DNA from: Perognathus longimembris pacificus
Lineage: Eukaryota > Chordata > Mammalia > Rodentia > Heteromyidae
NCBI RefSeq assembly: GCF_023159225.1
Contig: NC_063166.1
Location: 79,943,785-80,007,784 of the forward strand
DNA length: 64,000 nt
Reading direction: 5' to 3'
Shown: positions 42,972-54,172 of the stretch, piece by piece
Layout: the number at the start of each line of letters is the position of its first letter
Position numbering within the stretch: the first letter of the stretch is position 1
Translations under genes and position numbers: made by a program
Notes under the pieces: model-generated
Told to the model about the DNA's origin: nothing
The model's input: the letters and a program-made list of their open reading frames with translations, nothing else
Database searches by the model: none

Positions 42972-43570
42972 CTTGGCTTGTATGTAGAATCAGGGCTTTG
43001 TACTGAGTCTTCATTTCTCTCTGGTTTACGAGTGCCTGTGTCCTTTTGTCTCCACGCTGCACTTGCCTGCGATCTTGCCTTTGAGGTCCAGTCTTGGCTT
43101 TCCCTCTGAAGGTTTCTGTTGGCTCCGTCGGAGGTTTTGTTGTTGATTTTTTCCCCCCCAACCCCCTTACCCGTTTTAACACTATTGTTATTATTATTCA
43201 TTTTAATTAATTCCATCCCCAACAGACTTCAATGGATTTTTCATTTCCTTGCTTTGAGTGTCTTCTTTAAAAGAGTATGGCCATGCTGCTCTGGGTACGT
43301 GTGTAGGGCAGGGTTCGAGGGAGGGGGCCAGGCAGGGAGGCGTTGCTCAAAGATGGCTCCACCCCAAGCCACTTCCTCTTACCCCAGGCCTCCCTGCCAA
43401 GAGAGGCCAGTTTTTGTAAAACTTCCCTTACACATGGACCCTAGAGCAACCAGAGCTCCCGGGGGGGCAAGAGTTCCAGGCCACTTCCATGGGCGTGGGG
43501 CCACCCCAAAGACCGTGAATACGCACCAAAAGAGCATTATGAAAATGAGTTTGATTTGTATTTATTTATT
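42970..43570. other. Unique DNA, nothing recognised
   Basis: No repeat family recognised. The longest frame (157 codons on plus at 43119-43592) shows no domain and runs into a SINE. Confidence 0.4.
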
Positions 43571-43804
43571 TGGTGCCCATACTGGGGCTTGAACCCAGCA
43601 CCCGGAGTGCTCTAACTTAGCGTGTGTGCTCAAGGCTGGTGCTCTACCACTTGAGCTACATGTCCACTTGTGGGTTTTTGCTGGTTAACTGGAGCTAAGA
43701 ATCTCTTGGATTTGCCTGCCCTATGCTAACTTAGAACTGGGATCTTCAGATCTCAGTCTCCCGAGGCCCTAGGATGATAGGAGTGATCTGCCCATGCCCA
43801 GCTA
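43571..43804 (-). mobile_element. Composite SINE: 7SL/B1-like plus Geo-like
   Basis: GGGGCTTGAACCCAGCACCC, AAGGCTGGTGCTCTACCAC, TTGCTGGTTAACTGGAGC, GATCTTCAGATCTCAGTC and CCATGCCCAGC on the antisense strand. Confidence 0.8.
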
Positions 43805-44629
43805 AAATAACTGTGAAGTATTTGCATTGAAGTTGTAATGCTTGGATAGATAGAAGTCTAAGGCATTGTGTCACAGACATGAAAGGTAGCAGACCCAGCA
43901 ATACATTGAGTATCTATTCACCGCTGGTAGCCTTGCAAACAAGAGCTGATCTTAAGATCCAACCATACACGGTGTTTTGAAGTGAATTCCACATGGTGCT
44001 TGGAAATCAACGTGCTGCTTTTTGTTTTGGTTTTGGCTGAAGCCTGCTGGAGTTGGCTGATCTCTGATAACAGACCAATTTTCCTGTTTCCCTATGCAAA
44101 ATGAGCCAGGTGTTTCCCCCAAAGCAGGCTGGGGTGGCTGTTTGAGTTTTAGATGACTTCTTTTTTTCCTAGTAACGTTAACAGAGGAATGATTACTATG
44201 CCACCATCTTTCTCAGAAGAATATTTGGGATATACTTCTTATCTCTTTTCCCTTCAGATTTTTTCTTCTTCTTTGAATTGGACAGCTTAAATGTTAGCTT
44301 TACTCAAGCTGAACACCCTGTAACACTGAACCCAGGTGAAAAATGACTGTTTGCCAATGACTTTCTCTTCTGTATTAAGACTGTGCTAGCCCCACCGCAC
44401 AGTTAAACATTGTGTGTTCCAATGCAGAGCATTGTAGAGAGAAATGGCAACAAAGAAGCGCTTCCTTTGAACCCACAGAATCTTAGGAAGCAGCCTGCTC
44501 CATATGGTGTCTTAGAAATCTGTGTAAATAAGAAAAATAGTTCTCATATCTTTCAGCATCTGTCTGCACCTGATTTTATGTTGATATTATTTATTCATTG
44601 GCTAAGGAACTTTTTTTTTTTCCAGCTAT
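43805..44629. other. Unique DNA, nothing recognised
   Basis: No repeat family, RNA gene or exon recognised. Confidence 0.4.
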
Positions 44630-45060
44630 AGATAGGACTTGACTTTTTTCTATCTGTAATTGGCAAACAAATAGAGCCAGACTAATGAGGAAAGCGCACA
44701 TCTGATAAATTGAATGCGTAGATTCAATGCTACTGGCACAACTGGACTATAATTTTGCCTCGCTTTAAACCTTCACCGTATTGTGCTCCCAGGACCTAGT
44801 TTTTAGGACAAAGCTCTTTGGCTATGAATGAAATTTATTTACAGAAAGCAAAGCATTTGGCTGAGTTTGTGATTTGACTCAAAATTATATATCAAGTCTG
44901 AATTAAATCTGGGCAGTAGGTTCTAAAACCAGGACCCAACAATTGGACCACTCGCCTTAGGTTCTCGGAGAGTTAATTTCTCATCCTAACTGAACATGCT
45001 CTGCCCAACATTCCTAGTGCTAAGTGCATTTCCTGACAAATATGGTAAAGCTTTCATTTA
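44630..45060. other. Candidate conserved noncoding element
   Basis: Unique AT-rich block with CTGTAATTGGCAAACAAATAG, CCAGACTAATGAGG, ACATCTGATAAATTG, GGACTATAATTTTGCC and GAATGAAATTTATTTAC. No coding feature. Confidence 0.38.
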
Positions 45061-45091
45061 GCTCTCGTATCTTCTTAAAAACAAAAGCGAA

Positions 45092-45185
45092 GTTGCTGAT
45101 CACGGGAGGCTCGCTCCTGTCATCCTAGCTACTTAGGTGGCTGAGATCTGTGCGGAGAGGGTGTAGCCGACAGCCTGCTTGAGCA
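45092..45185 (+). mobile_element. 7SL/B1-like half of a composite SINE
   Basis: GGGAGGCTCGCTCCTGTCATC, then CTAGCTACTTAGGTGGCTGAG and ATCTGTGCGGAG match the left half of the composite family. The Geo half is missing. Confidence 0.65.
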
Positions 45186-46261
45186 GGCTTTTCCGAAGAA
45201 GCAGGTCTGTGTTAGTGTGCATACGTCCACCACTCGAAACGGGGCCCACGGCACTCACCCGGGCCCGGCAGCCTGGCCAGTCAGATCCAAGTCGACCACG
45301 TTGCCAGGGAAACGAATACACAGTCACAAAAACAGAACTGATCACTCCGGGGAAACTCCCCGCTCCACTCCCCACCTCCCCCAAAATGCAGCATGTTCAA
45401 GCCCAGAGAGAAAAAGGGAAAATGCAGGCTGACCCCAGAGAGCAGGAAATGGTACTTGTCCTTCCTTTCAATAGTTCCCGTTCCTTTAGGGCCATGTGTA
45501 GGTAGCATGTGCCAGAATCCATGTGTGGTGCCAATCCACACCTGCAGAGACGGTGTGCACTAGCTCTGCCGCATCCTGAGTGAACACAGGATAGGAGAAG
45601 TATGGCGGATTTCAGCTTGTGCTTGAAAGGTGTGCGGGTTCATGGAACACAAGCATCGGCCCTTTCTGCAGTCCTGTCCTCTTTAGGATGCTCTGGGCTC
45701 ACTTAACGGGAGAGCGGCCCCTCCTTCCTGCCTATTGATATCATGGCTCCGAGGTAATAAAGCCACCCTGCGTTCTTAGGCGGCGGTCACTGTCTCTGGC
45801 TGTGGTAGCCCACCTGCTTTGTCCTAGTACCGGACTGCTTTGGGTTGGGGGTGTACATAGGCCCACATCGCAAGCCAAAGGGCAGGCAGTCTTTTCACCC
45901 TGGCTGAGCGGATCCCGCTGAGCCTTTCCCTAACTTTCTGTCCCCCATTTCGGACCCTCTACCCTGCAGCCCGCCATCTGCCTCCTCCCCTCAGTTCCCT
46001 GACTATGCAAAGCCTAATCCCACCTATGCTAACTTCCCGGGCTTCCTCGGTGCACAGACGAGACGGCCAACACTGCAGACGTGAGGAGTCTCACTCTGAG
46101 CCAGGATGAGCTCATCGTAACCTTGCGTATCCCTGCAGTCTCATGTCTGAATGGGCTGACACCCCCAGGTCCTGGCAGGTGGAACTTCAGCACACCTGAA
46201 ACAGGACACAATCCACCATGACGCCATCTCCTGGTTTCCATCTTGGGTCCTTTCTATCTGT
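45186..46261. other. Unique DNA, slightly GC-rich
   Basis: CpGs are moderately frequent near 45225-45310 (ACTCGAAACGGGG, CCCGGGCCCGGC). No gene or repeat recognised. Confidence 0.35.
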
Positions 46262-46425
46262 CCCTTCATGGCTGGCTCCTTCCTGTCTTTCTAGGCTCAG
46301 CTCCAAAGCCTCTTTCTCAGGAGGCGTCCCTGACCACATGCTTTGAACTCCCTGTCATCACAGGCCTCCGGTTCTTTCCTAGACCTTTTCACTAGGGGAC
46401 ATACAATCCCCTTCCTCCTGCCATG
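46262..46425 (+). mobile_element. L2 fragment
   Basis: AGGCTCAGCTCCAAAGCC, TCTTTCTCAGGAGGCGTCC and CTGACCACATGC follow the L2 stretch (cagcttaaatgtcacctcctcagagaggccttccctgacca). Confidence 0.55.
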
Positions 46426-46667
46426 GGGGAGCAAAGCCCAGGAGCAGCTGTTGTTCCTGTCCTGTCACCTGCTCTGTTCCCAGAGGGTAGATGACTATCT
46501 GAAACTAAATCGGTGTGTGACGGCCATTCATCAGATCTAAAACTCCCAGCCCAAACTTGAGGCAGCAGTGTGACAATGCAGAAGAGGAGGCACAGCCGAT
46601 ATCAAGTTGATAACAAGCGTTTGAACACATCATCAATATGGACTTGGGATTTTAAATGATCTCTCAG

Positions 46668-47006
46668 CCCATTTGGGTAGCTGTAACAACAAAAAAAGTA
46701 GCATAGATCGGATAGGGTGAGCAACACAGTTCCAGAGGCTGGAAGTCCAAGGTCAAGGAAGAGCACAATTGAGTTCTGAAGGCATTCCCTCTCTTGCTTG
46801 TTGACTTCTTTCTTCTCCATGTATTCTTATGTGGCAGAAGAGGCAAAGGTCTATCTGGGGTCACTTTGATGAGGACATCAATTCCAGTCATGAGAGCTCC
46901 CCCGTTGTGACCCCCTTAGCAACCCAAAGCTCTGGACACTATCACCCTGGCACTAGGAATTTCAACATAAGGGTTCTGGATGCATGCAGATACCCAATGT
47001 GTTGTA
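46668..47006 (-). mobile_element. MLT1 LTR (ERVL-MaLR), solo
   Basis: Antisense MLT1 landmarks run in order: GTAGCTGTAACAACAAAAAA, GTTCCAGAGGCTGGAAGTCC, CAAGGTCAAGG, TTATGTGGCAGAAGAGGC, GGGGTCACTTTGATGAGGAC, TCATGAGAGCTCC and GGAATTTCAACATAAGGG. No internal retroviral sequence adjoins it. Confidence 0.85.
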
Positions 47007-47022
47007 AGTGGATATGATAAAA

Positions 47023-47039
47023 TAGAAATGAGCTACTTG
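47023..47039. repeat. Left target-site duplication of the micro-L1
   Basis: TAGAAATGAGCTACTTG (17 bp), repeated exactly at 47144-47160. Confidence 0.95.
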
Positions 47040-47143
47040 GGTTTTGTAAAATTAAATTTTATTGACAAGGTGATGTACAGAGGGGACACAGTTACGTAAT
47101 AAGGTAGTGAGTACATTTCTTGCCTTATTTGTTATACCGTCCC
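47040..47143 (-). mobile_element. Extremely 5'-truncated L1 (104 bp)
   Basis: Only the last part of an L1-like 3' UTR is present: TTTTATTGACAAGGTGATG, TACAGAGGGGACACAG and GAGTACATTTCTTGCC. It is bracketed by a perfect 17-bp duplication, so both ends are exact. Confidence 0.92.
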
Positions 47144-47160
47144 TAGAAATGAGCTACTTG
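47144..47160. repeat. Right target-site duplication of the micro-L1
   Basis: Exact second copy of TAGAAATGAGCTACTTG. Confidence 0.95.
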
Positions 47161-48202
47161 TAATCTACTGCTCTTCATTAGTGGGACAGGAAGCTCTTTG
47201 CCCTCACTTTACTGAATTAGTCATCAAAATGAGCAGCATGCTTAGTTTTCCATCTTCATACCAACTGACAACTCTCCCAAGTCCCAAGATCTGTTTGGAA
47301 TGCTAGGTCATTGTCCCAATAACCTGGCATCGTGTTATAAATGATTTCTGAAGTTGGTGGCTTAAAGCATGGCTGGGTTTGCTTATGATTCCTGAGGCAG
47401 GATTAGGAAAGGGCTCAGCTGGCCAATTCTCTGGAAGTTTCTTATGCGCTGTGATCTGACACTGATGGGGATTGCTCTCATCTGAAGGCTCCACAGGCTC
47501 CATACCACAAATGTTTCATTTGCATGGCTGTAACCCAGGGAGCTCAGCCCCCAGTGGCTTCATGTGCCTGGACATCTGACCCAAGTCATGGGCTTCCCCT
47601 AAAACAGGCACCCCCAAGAAAAACAGGTTGGGTAAACGACGTGGCTTTTCTGGACTTAATCTCAGAAGCCACCTGGACTCTTTCTCCAACCATCTGGAAC
47701 CCATAGTCAAGCACAGAAAACATCAGTACAGGGACCCAAGCATAAGTAATCTCCAGCATCTCAGTAGGGTCCTTCTTTGTGTGTTAAGTTTCCTGAGGGA
47801 TGAACTGGTCACTGTGATCTTCCATATCACAACGTGGGAATGGGGGAAGTCACATTGCTGCCCTTCTCCTCTCTTCATGCACACAGGCAGTTGTGTTGCT
47901 GGGACCACCTGCAACCCAGGACTCTTTGGGTCCCCTTTGAGGCCATGATTCCCTTTTGTGAGAACCGCTCTGGCTGAGTGTGGATAATACCGAGGACCAT
48001 CCAGATTACAGGGCATGGGTAGATTGGGAGGAAGCTCTGTAGCTTTAGGCTCCACAGAGCAAACCTGCCATTGTCTCCCCGCCCACCCTCCTTGGTCCCT
48101 CTGCAGGACCCAGCCTCCTCAGCACCCTCGACAGACTGTCTGCAGCCAATGCGCACAATGGATCTAGCTGCCTATTCAACCACAACTCAGCGTGATCTCT
48201 TT
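47161..48202. other. Unique DNA, nothing recognised
   Basis: No gene or repeat family recognised in this stretch. Confidence 0.4.
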
Positions 48203-48260
48203 CTTATTTTTAGTGTAAAAATAAGCAGGAACAGCAGGGCTGATTGTTTTCTGCTTATTT
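48203..48260. promoter_or_regulatory. Overlapping inverted repeats with a MEF2-type site
   Basis: CTTATTTTTA (48203-48212) and TAAAAATAAG (48216-48225) form a perfect 10-bp inverted repeat with 3-base spacer GTG. AAATAAGCAG (48219-48228) forms another perfect 10-bp inverted repeat with CTGCTTATTT (48251-48260), 22 bases apart. The middle arm is shared, so only one hairpin can form at a time. TTATTTTTAG (48204-48213) fits the MEF2 consensus YTAWWWWTAR. As DNA it may be paired MEF2-like sites; as RNA a two-state hairpin. Function is unproven. Confidence 0.4.
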
Positions 48261-49597
48261 CCCACTTTAGAACCTGCTGCAGTCGACAAAAAAAAAAAAT
48301 CCAGAAAACATTTCTTAGTGTCTCACCAGTTAAAGAAGGTGATGTTTCTAGGAAAGACGTCGTCCCCCATCATGGGACACACCCACACCTGGCCTTCTTT
48401 AGTACCCCCTGTTCAGCTGTGAGCAAAAGGAGCTGAAATGAGTTGTGTCTTGCAGGAAGTAGCCCGGTGTATGATGCTGGCGGAATTCAAGTTGATACAG
48501 AAGAGAAGAGAAGAAGCTCATTCTACTGTAGGGGAAGAAGGACTTTCTCCCCCTCAGTCACTTGTATGTTGTTTTGTTTTTTTGGGGGAGGGGGGCTGTG
48601 CTTGAAGAATCCTACAGATATTTCTGTCTATATATTCGGGTATCTCAGACTTCCTCTGTAAGTTCTTGTCCCTGTTGTCTGAGGACTCTATAAACAGTGA
48701 CAAGCCATCTTGTAAATGGAGCCTGCATGTGAGATGGTCTTGTGCCTTTCTTGCCAGGGGCCAGTGGCATTTATTCCTGAGTGGATGCATCACAGATCAG
48801 GGTTATTGCTCCCAGAATTTCTGTTAAGCTGCGCAAATTGCAGAGACTTTCTCAGCTGTGGTGTGAGCTCAGCCCAGCCTTATTCAATTCTTGCTAAATA
48901 ATCCAAATATGAGCATCAATTCGATATGTGCAACGGTGCTCATGATAGCGTAGTAGCCAAGAGTCACTCAGTGCCTGCTTCTCGTCAGATGCTGGGCTTG
49001 GTGGCCACGTGAGCTTATGGGTGATTCCTCCCTGCTCCCTACAAAATACACTGTCATGGATCTGATAGCAGAGCAAGAAACAGCTCCAAGGCGCAGACAA
49101 ATTACACACCCTGGCTCAGCTCAGAGAGAATCCTCGGAGCCTGACCCCAGGGTTGGAAGGTTCATTAATGACTTCTCTGCGCACATAATTTATTAGAAAT
49201 TCCTGAGGACTGGTCTCTCCACTTTGCGACCGACCATCTTACATCAGTGCCCCAGTCCAAGCATTGCCAGATCTGGAGCAGAGTTCTAAACCGACCCTCG
49301 GTGAGGGTGGGAATACAGTGCTACCGTCACGAGGCTTACAAGACCTCTATGGGAGAAAATGAGGATGTCGCCCATTGTAATTATGATGGTTCCTTAAGGT
49401 TATTTTTGGGGATGGGCCTGACCTACATAGGTGAGCCTTCGTGAGGGATTCAGAGATCAGAGGGAGGGTCCGTGAGGGTGGCAAGGGGAAGGAGGCAAGG
49501 TGGCGAGGGCTGTGGGCAGACTCAGGTCCTGAGCAGCCCCTCCTGGGCCAGCCAGTAAGGAGATGGGGGCTTCAGCACTACAAGCATGAATTACAGT
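48261..49597. other. Unique DNA, nothing recognised
   Basis: A 13-base A run lies at 48287-48299 and a G/T-rich run near 48576-48597. No gene or repeat family recognised. Confidence 0.4.
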
Positions 49598-49792
49598 CTG
49601 AATAATTGTGACATGGATCTTTCCCCAGGCCTTCCACATATGATTGCTGCACAAGCCATGCTTTGAGTCCAGCCTTGCCACTTCCAGCCTCCCGATCTCC
49701 TCAACCCAGAGCCATTGACTAGGGATCCTGATAAGATGCTAAGTTGCTGGCCATTTCTTACACTGCAGTGGAAAGGCAACGAAGTACCTGTG
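49598..49792 (+). mobile_element. MLT1-like LTR 3' part
   Basis: Near the end, GATGCTAAGTTGCTGGCC, ATTTCTTACACTGCAGTGG and AAAGGCAACGAAGTACC resemble the MLT1 3' end (gccactaagtttgtggtaatttgttacagcagcaataggaaactaatac). The upstream part is only weakly similar. Confidence 0.5.
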
Positions 49793-51507
49793 CTCCGTGC
49801 CTGCCTCATCCCGTAGTCCCAGCGGTCCCTGTCTGGGTATCGCCACGTGCTGCCTCTAGCAATGGTCACTTTGGTTTCCCCATCTGTGCTGGGGCTGAGA
49901 CCCATAGTGCCCCATCCAGAGTGCCAGCCATCTTCTGTTTGCCCCGCTGACCCACCGGTTGCTCTTGGATACCTGCTCCTTGCCCGTAGGTCTGACCTTT
50001 CAAGGTTGTTTTTTCAAGTGGCAGCCATTTCTCCAGCATTCTGTGGGGTTGCAGGGTGAGCTGAGGGTGAAGTGAGAAGAGAGGATGCTGGGAAATGTAG
50101 TTCTTAGCCTCCCTGCCTGTGGGGTTACCAGGACTAGTTGCCTCCTTCATGGCCCCCATCCATCCTCAGGTGACCTTGTCTTCCTTTTCCTCCTCCTTGT
50201 TTCTGATTCTGGGAAGTACTTCCTGTCTTGTCTCTTCAGACCTAGGGATGCCAACTGCTCCTTTGCCTTCAACGGCTCCATTTGCTTCTTTCTGGGTGGT
50301 GCTTGCCTTTCACAATATTCTGGGATACTGCCATGTGCCCCTGAGCTTTGTGGTTGCCTCAGAGGGACCCACTGGGAGGATGAAGTTCACTTGGATGGCT
50401 GAGGATGTCTCCTTAGCACAGTGGGTTTGTTGGTCACATCCACTGTCCCTTTGCTTCCTTCCAGTCTGGGGTAGATTCTAAGCTGATGAAAGTGGGCAGA
50501 GCAGGGACTGATGATGGGGGGGACCACACGTCGGGATGTTTTGTTCTCAGGACTTTTCACTCTGAAGCAAGTGCAGGTCTGAACCCAGGGGAACAGGGAG
50601 GAACTGGCACGGCAGGAAGTCCCACCTCCAGGAAGGTGAGCTGCAAAACCGTTGACACCGTTGGAGAAACCCAATTGCAGCCTGGCTTCCGTTTTCTGCA
50701 GATTGTTTTGAGAACTTCTAGAAACGGAGGTGCGTGCGTGCATTCCGTTCTGATGAGAAACACATCTATTTTGCATACTGACATGCGTTTCAGCAAGGAA
50801 AAGGTCAGAGACGGGGACGGCGTTGCTTGTTGGTGTGACAGCCGACATTTACCCGAGCCTTCTTGATATGCTGCCGTTTAAAATAGTTTAGTAAAATAAT
50901 TGTCATGATGGAGTTTTATTTTCTTTTTTGGACCCAGAGTTCACCTGCAGCACTCTTGTGCTCAGTAACTCTCAGAAGCTTAGATTTCCTTCTGATGGAA
51001 ATTCACTTCTTAAGTTCTGGGTGGATGACAAACTTTGATTAAAATCTCCAACTCTCTTATGATCTGTTGGCAAAAGCTGGTGAACCCAATTGCCTCTGAC
51101 ATATTCTCTGACCAGCATGTGTTCATCGGTGACATTACATTGGAAGAAAATGAGCGGTGGGGGAGATGTTTTGAGCTTAATGTTCTTGCATCCTCTGAGT
51201 ACTTGCATGGAAAGAAATGAAGATATGCATTTAGACACATAGCCGCCACACTCTCGGCGGCTTTAGCTACCAACAGCGTGTCATTCTGTAGGGAGAGAAC
51301 AAAGTCGTTTATGTTTAGAATTGCTCTTGACATTCACTGAGAGGAAAGTACACAGAAGGAGCAGGGTGGGTTTGATGCTCGGAGCTCTTCCAGAGCCCAG
51401 TGAACAGTGGACAGAATCATAGACACTTCAAATGCGAGCTCGATGGAATCCCTTAAGTGATGAGCACAGCCTCTTATGTGACAAGGGAAGATGATGGGAG
51501 GGGAGGG
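49793..51507. other. Unique DNA, nothing recognised
   Basis: Several 80-150 codon frames overlap on both strands here, but none has a domain, signal peptide or partner exon I can support. AT-rich unique DNA lies at 50870-50930. Confidence 0.4.
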
Positions 51508-51836
51508 TAAGATCTCGAGATGGGGAGGCTCTCCAGGAGGGTCCTCGGAAGACAGGGAGATATACACGTCCAAGAGGTGTGCATCCAAGGAGGTATGATG
51601 ATGGAAACAGAGGCTCCAGGGAGGATCTCACAAAACGGGAGGCAGGGTCAGGACCCCAGGAGCGCAAGAGTCCCGTGGAAGCCGAAAAAGGCCAGGGACT
51701 GCTTTTCCTCTAGAGCCCCCAGGAGAAATTCTACTGTTCCGATAGCATTCCCAGGCCTGTAAGCCCCGCTTTGGATCGTGCCACTAAGTAAGGGATCATT
51801 TGTTACAGCGGCAAGAGGAACTGGTACACACTGATC
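51508..51836 (+). mobile_element. MLT1-like LTR
   Basis: ATCTCGAGATGGGGAGGCTC, GATGATGGAAACAGAGGCTCC, CTTTTCCTCTAGAGCCCCC, and the end GGATCATTTGTTACAGCGGC followed by AAGAGGAACTGGTACAC match the MLT1 order. Confidence 0.7.
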
Positions 51837-52959
51837 TCATCTCAACCCAGGACCTCTGAGCTGAGATGACAGTGCAGAAAGACAGGGCCTTTGGTGTTCT
51901 GAGTTTTCTTACGTTTGATATTTGTTTACTTGACATCCACTAGTGACACCCCCTATGGACCACACCCCACAACCTTTGCCTTCATATGACTCACATACTG
52001 ATTCATTATTTCTCCTCTGTAAATCAGCCCAGGGCCAAAGACCAGACCGAGAAGAACAGCCTTCATCCTCCAGAGTCTATCAGCGTTATTCCCACTAGCT
52101 AGTCCTAAACGTCTCATCTTGCCCTTCTTGCCTTTCCTGTGGGAACTCCATTGAAGGCTGAACTCTACACCTTCTCCTTGCTCCTTTCAGCTTCCTGACT
52201 AACTGAATGCTTCTCTCCCTGTGGCCCTGTGAGACATAACTCTTATTTCTCAGGGAATCAGGAGTAACATTAAATTTCCCTTCCAATGACCTTGACCTCT
52301 TTGTGTCATGAGTCACCTTATAAATCAAGACCTGACACAAATCAGCCAACAGACCCAAGTCTGAGCAATGCAAGGAAAAGAAGCAATAATAATATAAAGA
52401 ATAGAGTATAAGTTCAAAGCATGAAAACAATTTGAGGAACGTAAACAGGGTAGTGTAATAAGAGAAACCAGTTAAAAGTGGGGGTGAGGATATTTTGTGT
52501 GTATCTGTGCGTGCGTTAGTGATCTTTAAGGTGAACCCTGGTGATGAAAGATGATCAGTGTGATGGGTGGGGCCTACTTATTTCAGGTTGGGCTCCAGTG
52601 TGCAGGTAAGATGGGAGCTGTTTGAGTTCCCTGGTTATGGGAACATCAGGAGGAGGGGATAGATCAGACAGTACTGGACCAAGTAAGAGACCTGGGCTGC
52701 CTTTTCCTCTGGGTGCTGTCGGAAGTCACCAGAAGGTTTGAAGTGGAGGTCACTGGTTCCAGTATGCCTTATAAGGAGATGCCCAACTATTGCTATCTCC
52801 AACATGGGGAAAGCAGGCCCACAACATGACATGGTCCAATTCCCTCATGTCAACGTTCATGAGTCTCTCCTGGGACCTTAAAATTCATTCTGTAGGGGAT
52901 TGCTGATGTTCATAAGAATTGTGATCTAGAAGACCAGAGGGATGGACCCCACTTTACTT
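51837..52959. other. Unique DNA, possible unrecognised LTR
   Basis: No coding feature. Positions 51930-52250 have a pyrimidine-rich, LTR-like feel, but I could not match a family, so I do not call one. Confidence 0.3.
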
Positions 52960-53096
52960 TGTGTATATGTGTGTGTGTGCATGTGTATTTGTGTACATGT
53001 GTGTATGTACATGTGTATGTGTGCATGTATATGTGTGTATTTGTGTGGATGTGTGTGTGTAAGTATGTACATGTATATGTGTGTGTGTTTGTGTTC
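52960..53096. repeat. TG/TATG/CATG-rich microsatellite
   Basis: Imperfect alternation of TGTG, TATG and CATG units over about 135 bp. Confidence 0.92.
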
Positions 53097-53579
53097 CAAA
53101 TCAGTTGTAGACTATAGAGAGAGCAAAAATATTGGTCATGTCCCACTAATTTTACAAAACATTTTGTTAACTGGATGGGGTGGAGATTGGAATAAGGGTG
53201 GGGAATCAGATCCTCTTATAAGCTTGCAGAAATCAGGGACTAGCTTGATCTTGTCTTTGTATTCCCACCTGAGCCTGGAAAATGGGAGACAGTAAATAGT
53301 TGTGAGGTCTATTTATGAAGTCATTGGGGAAGCTTAGTAATTAGATGTTGGGTGACCCATCCAAATTCTAGAATTGATGGGATGGGACCCAGGGTTTTAT
53401 TTATTTATTTATTTTTATCACCTACTCTCAAGGTTTCTGTCCCTATACTTCATTGGCCTACTGAAGTGGGAAGAAATGAGATAATCAAAGGTGCTGGAAC
53501 TTCAAGGGGGCGAGGAATGTAGGGGCTTTGTTCCAGTTGAAGGAAGCTAACCAATCTGTGTAAACAGCCAAGAGCCTTG
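53097..53579. other. Unique DNA with a TTTA repeat
   Basis: TTTA units at 53395-53417; otherwise nothing recognised. Confidence 0.45.
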
Positions 53580-53930
53580 TTTCTTGATAAAAGAAGGTTC
53601 TCTAATCAGTTTTAATCCAAGAGCCTGGTAGGCAATGAGAAATTGTAAAGACAAAATATTCCCTTTGAAAAATGAAACCCATTAAATGCAGGCATTGTAT
53701 TTTCCCATTGTGAGACTGTGGTCCCAGCGATTAAATTCTATTGTGAGTCTACAGTCCTCGTTACTCACGATGTTTGGTGTTATTAACTGAGATTCTAAGA
53801 ATATCAGCTCTCCATAATAAAGTGCTCTCCTGCTCCTCATGTGACACAATTTGCATACGACTTGGTTTTATCTTTGATTTGCCTCTTTTTCTCTGCATCC
53901 AGTCTGGAGCCAATCCTGTGGGCGCCCAGA
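53580..53930. other. Conserved-looking noncoding block
   Basis: AT-rich and repeat-free: ATTCCCTTTGAAAAATGAAAC, CCATTAAATGCAGGC, GCGATTAAATTCTATTGTG, CATAATAAAGTGC and ATTTGCATACG (an octamer-type ATTTGCAT). No coding feature. Confidence 0.33.
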
Positions 53931-54111
53931 ATTTTCTGAGCATGCTCATTTCTCTCTACCTCTGGTTTACGCCTGGGCCAACATTGGAAGCTTTGGAACT
54001 GCTCTGTCTGCTGCTATCTACTCTCTACATAACAGGGAAATCGGTTTCCTCCCTCTTTCTCTGTCTCCCTGTCTCTCTTTCTCTCTTCTTTTGCACAGGT
54101 ATAGGGGTTTG

Positions 54112-54172
54112 AACACATGGCTTCGCATTCGCACTGCACTTGCTTGTTCCCGGCTGGTTCTCTACCACTTGG
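54112..54172 (-). mobile_element. Possible Geo-like SINE fragment
   Basis: GGTTTGAACACATGGCTTCG and GGCTGGTTCTCTACCACTTG weakly resemble the antisense Geo half. Confidence 0.35.

Noticed and set aside
41883..43222. 316- and 367-codon reading frames on the minus strand
   Set aside because: Most of their length is the GGAA/GAAA tract and, for the longer, the GT repeat. Composition is Ser/Phe/Pro/Leu repeats.
46668..47006. Possible complete endogenous retrovirus around the MLT1 LTR
   Set aside because: Only LTR sequence is present. No gag, pol or env-like frame lies beside this or the other LTRs.
49847..50866. Overlapping 70-153 codon frames on both strands
   Set aside because: No frame shows a protein family, codon bias, or clear splice sites joining it to another exon.
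51930..52250. Possible additional LTR
   Set aside because: Composition is suggestive but I could not align it to a known family or find its ends.
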